From: Halobacteriales archaeon YIM A00010 | GTDB lineage: Archaea; Halobacteriota; Halobacteria; Halobacteriales; Haloarculaceae | Assembly (NCBI GenBank): GCA_025041175.1 | Contig: JAKCFJ010000001.1 | Location: 2,063,526 to 2,127,525 of the forward strand | DNA length: 64,000 bases | Direction of reading: 5' to 3' | Shown: one piece after another, positions 32,628 to 40,871 of the stretch | Numbering within the stretch: position 1 is the stretch's first letter | Layout: every line of letters begins with the position of its first letter | Made by a program: the position numbers and the translations under genes | The notes under the pieces: model-generated | What the model saw: the letters and a program-made list of their open reading frames with translations, nothing else | What the model was told of the DNA's origin: nothing | Database searches by the model: none

Positions 32628-32799
32628 TCACCGAACAGGGTCGGGTCCACCGCTCGGGGTGAAACGCGGGCGGGTCCGGATACCACCGGGGATCTCGATG
32701 GACGACCCATTGCGGAGCACGATGGACGCGCCTGCAGGGACCTGATACCCCCGCATCACGACATCCTCCACTGGTTCGCGGTGGATGCGGTTCACAGAT
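32628..32799 (-). pseudogene. Cytochrome P450 remnant, frameshifted
   Basis: On the minus strand, frame one reads NRIHREPVEDVVMRGYQVPAG and frame two continues with PQWVVHRDPRWYPDPPAFHP and ERW. Together they align to the intact P450 around its PPWVVHRDPRWYDDPDAFQP segment, with a one-base shift between them. The rest is missing: the N-terminal side is cut by the BKACE gene, and the C-terminal side with the heme loop is replaced by the MITE. Confidence 0.85.
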
Positions 32800-33634
32800 C
32801 GAGGATATCCCGTGCTTGGTCGGGGGTGGCGACTTCGCGACCGAGTTCGTTGGCGACGCGGACGACCCGTTCGACGAGTTGGGCGTTACTCTCCGCGAGC
32901 TCGCCCCGCTGGTAGTAGACGTTGTCCTCGAGACCAACACGAACGTGCCCACCAAAGAGGATACCCATCGTCGCGAAGGGCAGCTGGTGCGGACCAAACC
33001 CGAGAGTATTGAAATGCGCGCCATCGGGGAGATTATCGATGGCGTTCAGCAGATTGCGTGGACGAGGGCGAGTCAGCGTCCCGTCACCGAAGATGAGCGT
33101 TGCGTACACGGGTTCCGCGAGTTCCTGCCGTTCGAGCAGGCTGTGAACTTCGTTCAGATGTCCATCGTTAAACACCTCTAACTCCGGTTTGATACCCCGC
33201 TCGACCATCTCCTCGTACAGCGCGTCGACCATCGCCCGCGTGTTCTCACTGGTCAGATGGTCGTACCGGTTCAGCGGCCCCATATCGAGGCTGGCCATCT
33301 CCGGCGACGGATCCGTCCGCAGCGGGAGATGCCGTTTCCCGGCCGGCGCACCGGTACCGCCCGTTGAATGTTGGATGATGACATTGTCGGCATACCGCTG
33401 CACCGCGTCGTCGATCTCCGCGAAGCGCTCGGTCGCGAATGATCGTTCGCCGTTGGGGCGGCGCGCGTGGAGGTGCACCACCGAGGCACCAGCCTCCTCT
33501 GCGGCCGCTGCCGCTCGGCCGATCTCCTCGGGCGTCTCCGGCAGGTTCGGGTTCGCCTCCGTCCCGTGAACGCCCCCGGTCAGCGCGGCGGTGACGATGA
33601 CCGGTTCACCCGCGAGAAACTCCTCGTAGCTCAT
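32792..33634 (-). CDS. BKACE-family beta-keto acid cleavage enzyme (DUF849)
   Basis: The 280-residue TIM-barrel enzyme has the family motifs TAALTGGVHG near residue 15, HLHARRPNG near 55 (two His ligands), and the C-terminal GGHVRVGLEDN. Members cleave beta-keto acids with acetyl-CoA, using Zn2+; the type reaction is 3-keto-5-aminohexanoate cleavage in lysine fermentation. The substrate here is unknown. It overlaps the start of the small Cys-containing gene upstream by ATGA, so the two are an operon. Its 3' end runs into the P450 remnant. Confidence 0.9.
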   Translation of the reverse strand: MSYEEFLAGEPVIVTAALTGGVHGTEANPNLPETPEEIGRAAAAAEEAGASVVHLHARRPNGERSFATERFAEIDDAVQRYADNVIIQHSTGGTGAPAGKRHLPLRTDPSPEMASLDMGPLNRYDHLTSENTRAMVDALYEEMVERGIKPELEVFNDGHLNEVHSLLERQELAEPVYATLIFGDGTLTRPRPRNLLNAIDNLPDGAHFNTLGFGPHQLPFATMGILFGGHVRVGLEDNVYYQRGELAESNAQLVERVVRVANELGREVATPDQARDILDL

Positions 33635-33822
33635 CGGTCGGTCCCGTCTTCGTGTTCGAGATAGATTTCACAGTGTTCGGCGTGGTCGAGTTCGTACCGG
33701 TCGTTACAGATGTCGGCCCGCATCGGTTGGACGAACCGTCCAGCAGCCGTGCAGTACGCTCGTTGCTCGTCGAACTGCTGATCGTCTGAGGACTGTTGAT
33801 ACTCCAAATACGGACAGCTCAT
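33631..33822 (-). CDS. Small Cys-containing protein in the BKACE operon
   Basis: The 63-residue protein has four Cys (CPYLEY, AYCTAAG, DICNDRY, HCEIYLE) spread evenly, which suggests bound metal or an iron-sulfur cluster. Its stop overlaps the BKACE start by 4 bp, so translation should be coupled. The family is conserved in haloarchaea, but I know no function. It has no signal peptide. Confidence 0.7.
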   Translation of the reverse strand: MSCPYLEYQQSSDDQQFDEQRAYCTAAGRFVQPMRADICNDRYELDHAEHCEIYLEHEDGTDR

Positions 33823-33894
33823 ACGAAAGCGTACGCACGAGAGACAGTAATGATTTGCTGGCGTCGGGGATACGTGGTATCGCAGCTGCTACTA

Positions 33895-33990
33895 CGTAAA
33901 TGACCCTACCCTACTCGCTCGCGCTAGAGACGCTCACTCCTTGAGGGCGGGGCTTTGATGTGGACTCCCAGCAACCACTATGCAGCACTG
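33895..33990 (-). ncRNA. IS1341 right end and candidate omega-RNA scaffold
   Basis: Just past the tnpB stop the minus strand reads GCCCCGCCCTCAAGGAGTGA, then GCGAGCGAGTAGGGTAGGG, the conserved right end of haloarchaeal IS1341-type elements. In TnpB systems this end is transcribed as the guide scaffold, with guide sequence beyond about 33895. The exact ends cannot be fixed by eye. Confidence 0.5.
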
Positions 33991-35231
33991 TACTGCCCAG
34001 TGGAGCCGTTCAGCGTCCCACCATGTATACGCACATCTACGGGTGCGTCTCCACTCGACGACGTGTGCGACGAGCGGAGGCTGTGGTGTACGTTTCTGGC
34101 ATACCGGAGACCTACGTTCTTTGCTGCGTTGTAGTCGGCATCGACCGCATAGCCACAGTTCTGGCACTCGAAGTGCTGACCGTCACGGTTGCCCTCATGG
34201 GTAAAGCCACAATCCAGTCGGGAGCATCGTTGACTGGTGTGGTTCGGCTCAATCTGTTCGACTGCCACATCCTGCTCGGGGGCTTTGTAGCCGACGTACT
34301 CCTGGAGGCGGCGGAACGCCCAGATGTGGTACCAGTCCGCCCACGGAAGACGGTCACGAATGTTATCGAGGACTTCGAAGACAATGATGTCACACCCGGT
34401 CTCGACAGCCTCAGCGACGATCCCGTTGGCGACAGTGTGGAGGTACTGTTTCCGCCAGGCTCGCTCGCGCTTTCCGAGACGAAGCAGGCAGTTGTGGGCG
34501 GCCTGCGTTTCCTTCTGCTGCATGGCCGCTCGACGGTTCTCGAACTCTTCGATCCAGTGGTCGTACTCACCACCGTGCCAGAATCGTCCAGTGGAGGCAA
34601 CAGCGAGATTGTTGACACCGAGGTCAATACCGAGGACTGTTTGGTGCCCGGTATTGGGCGAACCATCTGTGTCGTGGTCCCTGTCGTACTTCCGAGTGCC
34701 GACATGGAAGTAAAACTCCTCCGTTACCCGGTCGTACTGTAGCGAACTGGTGCGAAATTCGTAGTCGTCGTTGGCGACATACTCCGAATAGGGCGTCTCA
34801 CGGCTGTCATCAGCCGGACAGACGTACTCACACTCGACACGTCCGTCGGGTGTCGCAAGGGAGACCATCTCGTCGTGGATGGTCGCTGCACGTTTGTCGT
34901 AGACAACACTCCACGAATCGAACTCCGGCTGAGAGACACGCTGTCGTTTCTTCCAGCGTTCAACACACCCTTTCACTGCCTCAACTGCACGCCGAATACC
35001 TTTCTCGACAAGGTTTGCATGGAGATAATCAGTCTCCTCTCGAAGTTCGTCGTACAGAGCTTTTTCTGCTGTGGCCTTCGAGGTAATACAGTCGTCGTAG
35101 TCGTATTTGTCCCAACAGTAGTCACAGGCTCTGTTCGCGCAGTAGAGAAATTGCTTAACAGTCTCGTGGAGGTCGTCGCGGCGCTCGTCCGGAACGTCGA
35201 GCTTAACGGGTGCTGTACGACGGATCTCCAT
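33978..35231 (-). CDS. tnpB: TnpB RNA-guided nuclease (IS1341-type, solo)
   Basis: The 417-residue protein has an N-terminal OrfB helix-turn-helix region, then a RuvC-like nuclease with Asp in LGIDLGVNN near residue 200, Glu in VFEVLDNIR near 283 and Asp in VDADYNAAKN near 367, and between the last two a zinc finger (CSRLDC, CQNCG). All catalytic residues are present, so it may be active. No tnpA is adjacent, as is common for IS1341 elements. The ATG at 35231 fits the usual start. The opposite strand carries a long spurious frame. Confidence 0.95.
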   Translation of the reverse strand: MEIRRTAPVKLDVPDERRDDLHETVKQFLYCANRACDYCWDKYDYDDCITSKATAEKALYDELREETDYLHANLVEKGIRRAVEAVKGCVERWKKRQRVSQPEFDSWSVVYDKRAATIHDEMVSLATPDGRVECEYVCPADDSRETPYSEYVANDDYEFRTSSLQYDRVTEEFYFHVGTRKYDRDHDTDGSPNTGHQTVLGIDLGVNNLAVASTGRFWHGGEYDHWIEEFENRRAAMQQKETQAAHNCLLRLGKRERAWRKQYLHTVANGIVAEAVETGCDIIVFEVLDNIRDRLPWADWYHIWAFRRLQEYVGYKAPEQDVAVEQIEPNHTSQRCSRLDCGFTHEGNRDGQHFECQNCGYAVDADYNAAKNVGLRYARNVHHSLRSSHTSSSGDAPVDVRIHGGTLNGSTGQYSAA

Positions 35232-35572
35232 TATGTCACATGTGTAATTGATGGTAGGTAAATGTCACGGTTCCGGTCGGATGTAGTAGACTACCGGAAT
35301 TAATATATTCGGTTCCAGTCACCACATGGCTGACATGCTCCTCCCCTCCCTACTCGGCCCTCCGTTCCGACGGCTGTCGGAATTCCGGGCCTCCTTGAAG
35401 AAGGGGCATCCGCGCTCGCAATTAGGTGACATCGGTGCCCAAAGAATCCATACGCTGTCCGAATCATAGTATCTCTCACTATGGCGTTGACGATTTCTGA
35501 TTTCCACGGGAGGACTACTATCACGAACGCTCTGCAGTGCACTGCTGGCACGCTCTGGCGGGAGGTCCGCTA
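35232..35572. other. Gene-free interval with element-end-like sequence
   Basis: No convincing gene is present. On the minus strand at about 35334-35425 a stretch with CCCTTCTTCAAGGAGGCCC and a run ending GGGAGGGGAGGAGCATGTC resembles the structured right end of IS1341/IS605 elements, but in an upstream position relative to tnpB. It may be a remnant of a second element. The promoter and GGAGGT ribosome site of the alcohol dehydrogenase lie at the right end. Confidence 0.4.
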
Positions 35573-36775
35573 ATGAGCGATCAGCAGCGACTCCGCTTCG
35601 AGTACAGTCCGAGCGTGCTCAGGTACGGTAGCGGCTGTGTCGACGATCTCTCAGCAGAACTCGCTACCCAGGGGTACGACCGTGCACTCGTCGTGTGTGG
35701 ATCCACGGTCGGATCCACGCCCGCAGTCATCGATCCAGTTACGGACGGTCTGGGAGAGAAACTGGCTGGCGTGTTCGCCGAGACGACACCGGAAAAGCAA
35801 CTCGAAACCGCCTACGATGGCCTCGAAGCTATGGAGACCCACGACGCTGATGTGCTCGTCAGCCTCGGTGGCGGGAGCAGTCTCGATGTCGCGAAAATCA
35901 TCAGCGTCCTCGCTGCTGACGACCGTGCCCCCCGAGATGTCGGTCACGAACTCGCCGAGACCGGGTCGATTTCCATCCCGTCAGATCCGGTACCGCCGAT
36001 CGTCGCCGTCCCGACGACGCTAGCGGGTGCAGATTTGTCTATCGTGGCGGGTGTGACTGCCGCACCGACGTCCGGACTCGTCGCCGAACCGGCCAGCGGC
36101 GGCATATCCGATCCGCGACTGATGCCCCAATCCGTCTTCTACGATCCGGAACTGTTCGCTACGACGCCCAAACGGATTCTCGCGGCGTCCGCGATGAACG
36201 GATTCGACAAGGGACTCGAGACAGTGTACGCTCGGAACGCGACGCCGATAACGGACGCAACGGCCACTCGGGGGCTCCGACTGCTCGAAGAGGGCCTCCG
36301 CCAACTCGGTGACCAGGCCGTAACCGAAGAGGTCCTCGAACCGGTCGTGGAAGGGATTCTCTTGGTCCAGTACGGGATTTCACGGCGCGGGGAAACGACG
36401 CTCTCGATCATCCACGCGTTCGGACACGGGCTGACTCGCACGTACGAGGTCCAGCAGGGAGCCGCACACGGTATCGTCGCCCCGCACGTACTCGAATACC
36501 TCTTCGAGAACGTCGATGGCCGGCGCGAGTTACTCGCAGAGGCGTTCGGTGTCGGTGACCGTCCTGACACAGCAGCTGCGATTGTCGAGTCTATAGAGCA
36601 GGTTCGAGACGCACTCGGCCTTCCCGCACAGCTCAGGGATGTCGACGGTCCCGACCCGGCTGAATTTCCTGCAGTGGCAGAAACGATCCGTACCGACTCC
36701 TTCATAGCGAACGTCCCACGTGGGCTGGATCCGACGACGGAGGAGATCGAGGCCGTGTTGGAGGACGCGTACTGA
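35573..36775 (+). CDS. Iron-containing alcohol dehydrogenase family protein
   Basis: The 400-residue protein has the nucleotide-binding GGGSSLDVAKI near residue 99, and two of the usual metal ligands in HAFGHGL near 280 and QQGAAHGIVAPH near 293. The first metal segment reads AMNGFDKGLET instead of the common AMDxxxHxxE, so the metal site is altered and the activity may differ. It reduces aldehydes or oxidises alcohols with NAD(P)H; maleylacetate reductases are related. A GGAGGT site precedes the ATG at 35573. The next gene is convergent. Confidence 0.85.
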   Translation: MSDQQRLRFEYSPSVLRYGSGCVDDLSAELATQGYDRALVVCGSTVGSTPAVIDPVTDGLGEKLAGVFAETTPEKQLETAYDGLEAMETHDADVLVSLGGGSSLDVAKIISVLAADDRAPRDVGHELAETGSISIPSDPVPPIVAVPTTLAGADLSIVAGVTAAPTSGLVAEPASGGISDPRLMPQSVFYDPELFATTPKRILAASAMNGFDKGLETVYARNATPITDATATRGLRLLEEGLRQLGDQAVTEEVLEPVVEGILLVQYGISRRGETTLSIIHAFGHGLTRTYEVQQGAAHGIVAPHVLEYLFENVDGRRELLAEAFGVGDRPDTAAAIVESIEQVRDALGLPAQLRDVDGPDPAEFPAVAETIRTDSFIANVPRGLDPTTEEIEAVLEDAY

Positions 36776-36895
36776 TGTGCGCCACGAGTACAGACGAAAC
36801 GTAGCCATCCGTCTGGCGCGGTGAATCCGAGGAAACGACTGGACGACTGGCAAAAGCCCCGGAACCAGACAACCCGGTACGAAAAAGCGATCGTC

Positions 36896-37534
36896 CTAGT
36901 CGACGAGTTCCGCAACCATCGTGGAGACGTGGTCGACTTCGTCTTGGTTGATGCCGTGACCCATCCCCTCGTAGAAGCGCTCGGTCACGTCGCCGTTGAG
37001 CTGCTCGAAGATGGTCGCCGATTCGTGAACCCGTTGTTCGGGAATGTGCGGATCGACGTCGCTGCAGCCGAGGAACACCGGCGTTGCTTCGAGGTCGCCG
37101 TCGAAATCGTCCGGATCGACGGTTTTACCGATGAGCCCACCGCTCAATACGGCGAGGCCACCGTAGCGCGTGGGGTTGCGCGCGACGAACTCGCTGGCGA
37201 GACACGCGCCTTGGGAGAACCCGAGCACCATGACGCGATCTGTCGAGAGTCCCGCCTCGTTGGCTTTCTCCACGGCATCCCCGATGGCCTGTAATCCAGA
37301 GGTCCGCCCGGGTTCGTTCGACTCGACGGGAGCGGTGAACGCGTTCGGATACCACGTGTTTCGAGCGGCCTGTGGCGCGAGATACGCGACACCGGGCTGG
37401 TGGAACTCGTCGGCCATCTGAACGATACTCTGTGCGGTCGCACCGCGTCCGTGAACGAGGACGAGCGCGGCCTCAGCGACATCGAGGGGTGCCCCGGCCG
37501 TCACGAGGGGTTGATCTTGGTGTGGTCCAGTCAT
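36896..37534 (-). CDS. MhqD-like phospholipase/carboxylesterase
   Basis: The 212-residue alpha/beta hydrolase has the oxyanion motif VLVHGRGATA near 25, the nucleophile elbow GFSQGA with Ser 107, an Asp in GCSDVDPHIP near 160 and His in GMGHGI near 192. In Bacillus, MhqD of this family is induced by quinones together with MhqO and MhqP. Here it follows the MhqO-like gene with 1 bp between them, and MhqP-like and HxlR genes adjoin. It acts in the cytosol; the true substrate is unknown in any organism. Confidence 0.88.
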   Translation of the reverse strand: MTGPHQDQPLVTAGAPLDVAEAALVLVHGRGATAQSIVQMADEFHQPGVAYLAPQAARNTWYPNAFTAPVESNEPGRTSGLQAIGDAVEKANEAGLSTDRVMVLGFSQGACLASEFVARNPTRYGGLAVLSGGLIGKTVDPDDFDGDLEATPVFLGCSDVDPHIPEQRVHESATIFEQLNGDVTERFYEGMGHGINQDEVDHVSTMVAELVD

Positions 37535-37535
37535 C

Positions 37536-38483
37536 TTAGCTCGCCCCTGCTATAGTGGCCGTTTCGATTTCAGGAAGTCGTTCTTCGAGCATCGTCCTAT
37601 CACTCTCTAACCACGGCGGCAACGTTAACTCCGTCCCCAGATCCGAGGCGGACTCATCGCGAGTGAATCCCGGTCCCTCGGTTGCGAGCTCGAACAGAAT
37701 GCCGCCCGGCTCTCGGAAGTAAATCGACTTGAAGTACTGCCGATCCTTTTGGGGCGTCACGCGGAGCCCGATGTCCGAAAGTGGCTCGCGCCACTCCTGT
37801 TGGGTCTGGGTATCGGGCGTCCGGAACGCGACGTGGTGAACGGTTCCGACGCCCTGCTGGCCTCGCGGCGCATCCGGCCGATCGAGAACGTCGATCACCG
37901 AGGCGCGAGGACCGGCTGTCTTGTATCGCGTCCGGTCGCCATCCTGTGCGGTTGATTCGTATCCTACCGTCTCGAGCACGGTGCTCGTCTGCTCGGGGGT
38001 GAGGGAATCCAGCGTCACACTGTGGAACCCACGGATGGCGTTGTCTGCGGGTACTGGTCCATGGGTCCACGGCTCGATGTCACTCGTTCCAGTTACGAGT
38101 TCCAACGGCTGGCCGTCGTGATCGTAGAACGGGACGACTGTCTCGTCGAACCGGGTGTGTGGCGTATCGATGTCGACATCCTTCGATTCGAGCCGGTCGA
38201 CCCAGTAGTCGACTGACCCTTCAGGAATGATGAACGCGGTTGCGCTCGTCTGCCCGCGACCGACGCGGCCCTGTCGAGCGCCCTCGAACGGGAAGAACGT
38301 CAACACAGTACCAGGATTGCCAACCTCGTCACCGTAGTAGAGGTGGTACGTGTATTTGTCGTCGAAGTTGACGGTTCGCTTGACGAGGCGCAGCCCGAGG
38401 ACTTCCGTGTAGAAGTCCACGTTCCGCTGTGGATCACTCGCGATGGACGTTACGTGGTGGAGTCCGTCTGTTTCGGTAGTCAT
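37536..38483 (-). CDS. MhqO-like ring-cleaving dioxygenase (VOC family)
   Basis: The 315-residue protein contains two vicinal-oxygen-chelate domains (about 5-140 and 150-285). Metal ligands are visible as GLHHVTSIA near residue 9, TVHHVAF near 219 and GILFELAT near 271. This matches the family to which Bacillus MhqA, MhqE and MhqO belong, which are thought to open quinone or catechol rings. The ATG at 38483 is chosen because it begins the first VOC strand. The gene is in an operon with the DoxX-like gene upstream and the hydrolase downstream. Confidence 0.92.
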   Translation of the reverse strand: MTTETDGLHHVTSIASDPQRNVDFYTEVLGLRLVKRTVNFDDKYTYHLYYGDEVGNPGTVLTFFPFEGARQGRVGRGQTSATAFIIPEGSVDYWVDRLESKDVDIDTPHTRFDETVVPFYDHDGQPLELVTGTSDIEPWTHGPVPADNAIRGFHSVTLDSLTPEQTSTVLETVGYESTAQDGDRTRYKTAGPRASVIDVLDRPDAPRGQQGVGTVHHVAFRTPDTQTQQEWREPLSDIGLRVTPQKDRQYFKSIYFREPGGILFELATEGPGFTRDESASDLGTELTLPPWLESDRTMLEERLPEIETATIAGAS

Positions 38484-38544
38484 GTGTTGTTGTGGTGTTT
38501 TTGTTCGAAAATCTATTCTCGAAGGTCGAGCGTTTCTCGGCCGA

Positions 38545-38967
38545 TTAGAGCCCGAGACCGACGCCCAGCGCGTACGCCCAGGATTCACTGCTGAGGACGA
38601 GGAAGACCAGCGACGCGCCGAGGAGCTCGACGTTCTTGATGAAGTTCGTCATCTCGGCCTGCTGCTGGTCTTCGGGCACGGCCCAAAAGTTGTGCATCAT
38701 CGGCGTCGTAACGAGGAGGAAAACCGCGATCGCCCCGGCGGCAATCGCAGGGAACGCTCCGAGTACGATGCCAAGCCCGCCGAAGATGAGCACGCCGCCG
38801 GACAGCAGGACGCTCGCCCGGGCTGCGGGGACGCCCTTCGATTGGGCGTACCCGCTCATCGCGTCGGCATTCTGGAAGTGGTTGAGTCCCTGGAACGCGA
38901 GCAGGCCGCCGAAGAGCACCCGCGCGACGAGGAAGACGACCGCACCGAGTCCTGCATCGATCGCCAT
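38545..38967 (-). CDS. MhqP-like DoxX-family membrane protein
   Basis: The 140-residue protein has four membrane helices and the DoxX features RVLFGGLLAFQGLNHF near 16 and GGVLIFGGLGIVLG near 57. DoxX proteins are membrane components of thiol or quinone redox systems; MhqP in Bacillus belongs to this family. It is the first gene of the three-gene operon and starts 230 bp from the divergent HxlR gene. The 61-bp gap to the MhqO-like gene is short enough for co-transcription. Confidence 0.9.
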   Translation of the reverse strand: MAIDAGLGAVVFLVARVLFGGLLAFQGLNHFQNADAMSGYAQSKGVPAARASVLLSGGVLIFGGLGIVLGAFPAIAAGAIAVFLLVTTPMMHNFWAVPEDQQQAEMTNFIKNVELLGASLVFLVLSSESWAYALGVGLGL

Positions 38968-39031
38968 TATCGACTCACCTCCTGCGTCTGGGACTGATCG
39001 GTGTGCAGTGCAAGCAGTGGTGTGATCGTAG

Positions 39032-39159
39032 CTGGTATCACGACGTTAGTTAGTTCGTTCTGGAACTTACTTATATCTAATCTGATACCAGTGATACCAG
39101 GGGATGTCGGTGTTAGCCGGTGACAGCGGTGTTACTTTAGGTTTCATAACGATACCTGG
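39032..39159. promoter_or_regulatory. Repeated TGATACCAG motif in the divergent promoter
   Basis: TGATACCAG occurs twice in tandem at 39083-39100, once inverted at 39032-39040 (CTGGTATCA), and once as CGATACCTGG at 39150-39159. A TTATAT box for the DoxX-like operon lies at about 39071-39076. Four copies in one promoter are unlikely by chance and probably form the operators of the HxlR regulator. Confidence 0.6.
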
Positions 39160-39197
39160 TTCGGAAGAGAACCTATTAAGGGATCCAGCGCATATGG

Positions 39198-39554
39198 ATG
39201 ACCAAGCGCAGACTAATGGCTCAAGCAAACAGACTGTCCGAAGCTGATGACCGGTACGACGAGGAGGCGTGTTCGGTTATCGATTCACTGAACCAGATCG
39301 GCTCACAGTGGCGACTCATCGTTCTCCACGACCTCCAGGACGGTGAAAAACGTTTCAACGAACTCAAACGCTCGACTGGAGCAAGTTCACGAACCCTCTC
39401 TCGGGTCCTCGACGATCTACAGGAGACCAAGTTCATTGACCGGCGACTCGAAGAAGACGCCCCCGTCGCCACATACTACTCGCTCACCGAGAAAGGACGG
39501 TCACTCTGTCCAGTCTTCGAAGAAATCGAAGCCTGGTCTGAGGAATGGCTGTGA
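39198..39554 (+). CDS. HxlR-family regulator with YodB-like sensing cysteine
   Basis: The 118-residue protein is one HxlR winged helix (IGSQWRLIVLHDLQDGEKRF, then SRTLSRVLDDLQE and YYSLTEKG). Its only N-terminal cysteine, in DEEACSVIDSL (Cys 25), lines up with Cys 6 of Bacillus YodB, which quinones and diamide modify to release DNA. A second Cys lies near the end (LCPVFEEIE). It is divergent from the Mhq-like operon and probably its repressor. A later ATG at 39216 is an alternative start. Its stop lies in a strong terminator. Confidence 0.9.
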   Translation: MTKRRLMAQANRLSEADDRYDEEACSVIDSLNQIGSQWRLIVLHDLQDGEKRFNELKRSTGASSRTLSRVLDDLQETKFIDRRLEEDAPVATYYSLTEKGRSLCPVFEEIEAWSEEWL

Positions 39555-39587
39555 ACTGCCTCGGCGCTTGATTCCGAGGCAGTTCAC
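39551..39587 (+). terminator. Terminator hairpin at the HxlR stop codon
   Basis: A perfect 14-bp stem, GTGAACTGCCTCGG with its complement, and a 9-base loop overlap the TGA of the HxlR gene. It is the strongest hairpin seen in the window. It is followed by AATAT but no T-tract, and could also stabilise the mRNA end. Confidence 0.65.
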
Positions 39588-40081
39588 AATATCTGCCGAC
39601 TCACTGATTTTCTGCTGAAGGCAACTGTCGACGGAGAGATGGACTAGGCCCCGGTACTGACTGCTGGTGAATGCGTCGAAGTAGTGTCGTCAGCGCTGAT
39701 TCCAGCGGATGAGGTGCCTGAAAGACAACTCGGTTCGCCCCTAGGCGATGCTTTCGCGAGCCGCCTCAATCAGCGGATTTTCTGACGAACGATAGCCATT
39801 CAGTGGTATAACACGCCGTTTCAAACCTAGTTTGAGACAAATGAATCTCGATCACTGACAATCGAGGACAGAATTATGCTATCTTCCGAAACTGTGCGCA
39901 ACGAATCCTGAGTGGAGGCAACTAGATCAAATATAATCGCTTGGATCAGCGTGAATCCATCATACTCTCAATGTATTATATCAATAATAAAATTTATGTC
40001 AAATGTATTCTTGTTCTGAATGACCACTGATGTGCGGTCTCGGACGCCATCTCGGATTTCACCAGGAAGCGTTTAGTATAC
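39588..40081. other. Gene-free interval
   Basis: No intact gene is visible. Several frames have stops at protein-like positions, so decayed coding DNA is possible. At 39912-39952 the sequence resembles 24094-24133 (GGAGGCAACTA...). The last 150 bp are very AT-rich and hold the promoter of the TetR gene. Confidence 0.45.
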
Positions 40082-40101
40082 GTAGGTAAGTATTCATTCA
40101 C
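40082..40101 (+). promoter_or_regulatory. Candidate TetR operator next to the tetR start
   Basis: GTAGGTAAGTATTCATTCAC directly precedes the ATG of the TetR gene. A similar motif, GTAAGTAAGTGTTTATTTAT, lies upstream of the LLM and MDR genes at 41863. The similarity suggests autoregulation and shared control. Confidence 0.4.
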
Positions 40102-40746
40102 ATGGTCTCCGGTACGCACGGCAAAGATGATGAGTTACCAGATACACTTCAATACCCCCTCTCGGCCGTCGCACAGGCCTTGGCCAAACACGGCTACGCT
40201 GATCTCACGACGAAGAAGATCGCTGCCGAATCGACCCGAACTGAGGCCGCCCTCTACCGTCATTATGACTCGAAGGATGCCCTTATCGAAGCATACCTTG
40301 AGGCAGCCATCGATTGGTTTTCCTGGAAAATTGAATCTGCCGATATCACTGATCCCATCGAGCGACTGCTCAGAACATGTGAAGTACTTACGGGTGACTC
40401 CATTGATTGGGAATACTATCCAGGGTTCTACGTTGCAATGCAGGAGTTGAGAGCCTACGCCCCTCGTAAGGAGGCCTTCGCCGAACCGTTACAGAAATAT
40501 CATCGGTTCATGGTTACGTCTCTCACTGAGATTATAAACGATGGAATCGAGCGAGGTGCTTTTCACAGGGTTGATCCTGAATCGACTGCTGTTGTCGTCT
40601 ATACATTCTGTGACGCTGTTCCCCGGTATGCAATTGTTCTCGGATTGATTGATGAAGCTGAGATGATCCGTAACCAACTGTACGCATATATCCAATCAGG
40701 AATAGTGAGCGAAGATACCGTGGATCGTCCCGATGAACCATCATGA
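40102..40746 (+). CDS. TetR/AcrR-family regulator
   Basis: The 214-residue protein has an N-terminal HTH (about 16-62; AVAQALAKHGYADLTTKKIA, then RTEAALYRHYDSKDAL) and a helical ligand domain with a TetR_C-like end. It probably represses its own gene and the neighbouring oxidoreductases in the absence of an aromatic or lipophilic ligand. That role is inferred from position and from shared promoter motifs. GC content is about 48%, below the chromosome core. Confidence 0.9.
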   Translation: MVSGTHGKDDELPDTLQYPLSAVAQALAKHGYADLTTKKIAAESTRTEAALYRHYDSKDALIEAYLEAAIDWFSWKIESADITDPIERLLRTCEVLTGDSIDWEYYPGFYVAMQELRAYAPRKEAFAEPLQKYHRFMVTSLTEIINDGIERGAFHRVDPESTAVVVYTFCDAVPRYAIVLGLIDEAEMIRNQLYAYIQSGIVSEDTVDRPDEPS

Positions 40747-40871
40747 AGCTCTGCCAATTGATTCACCCTGTCGTTCATATATCCAAATCTCTAAAGAAGA
40801 ACTCGGTAGAAGAACGAAGTAGAGATAGGTAGCTTTCTCGTGCTCAGAGTGTGTAGAACATACACTTCAAT

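Noticed and set aside
33960-34742. 260-codon open frame opposite tnpB
   Set aside because: Antisense shadow of a clearly recognised tnpB gene.
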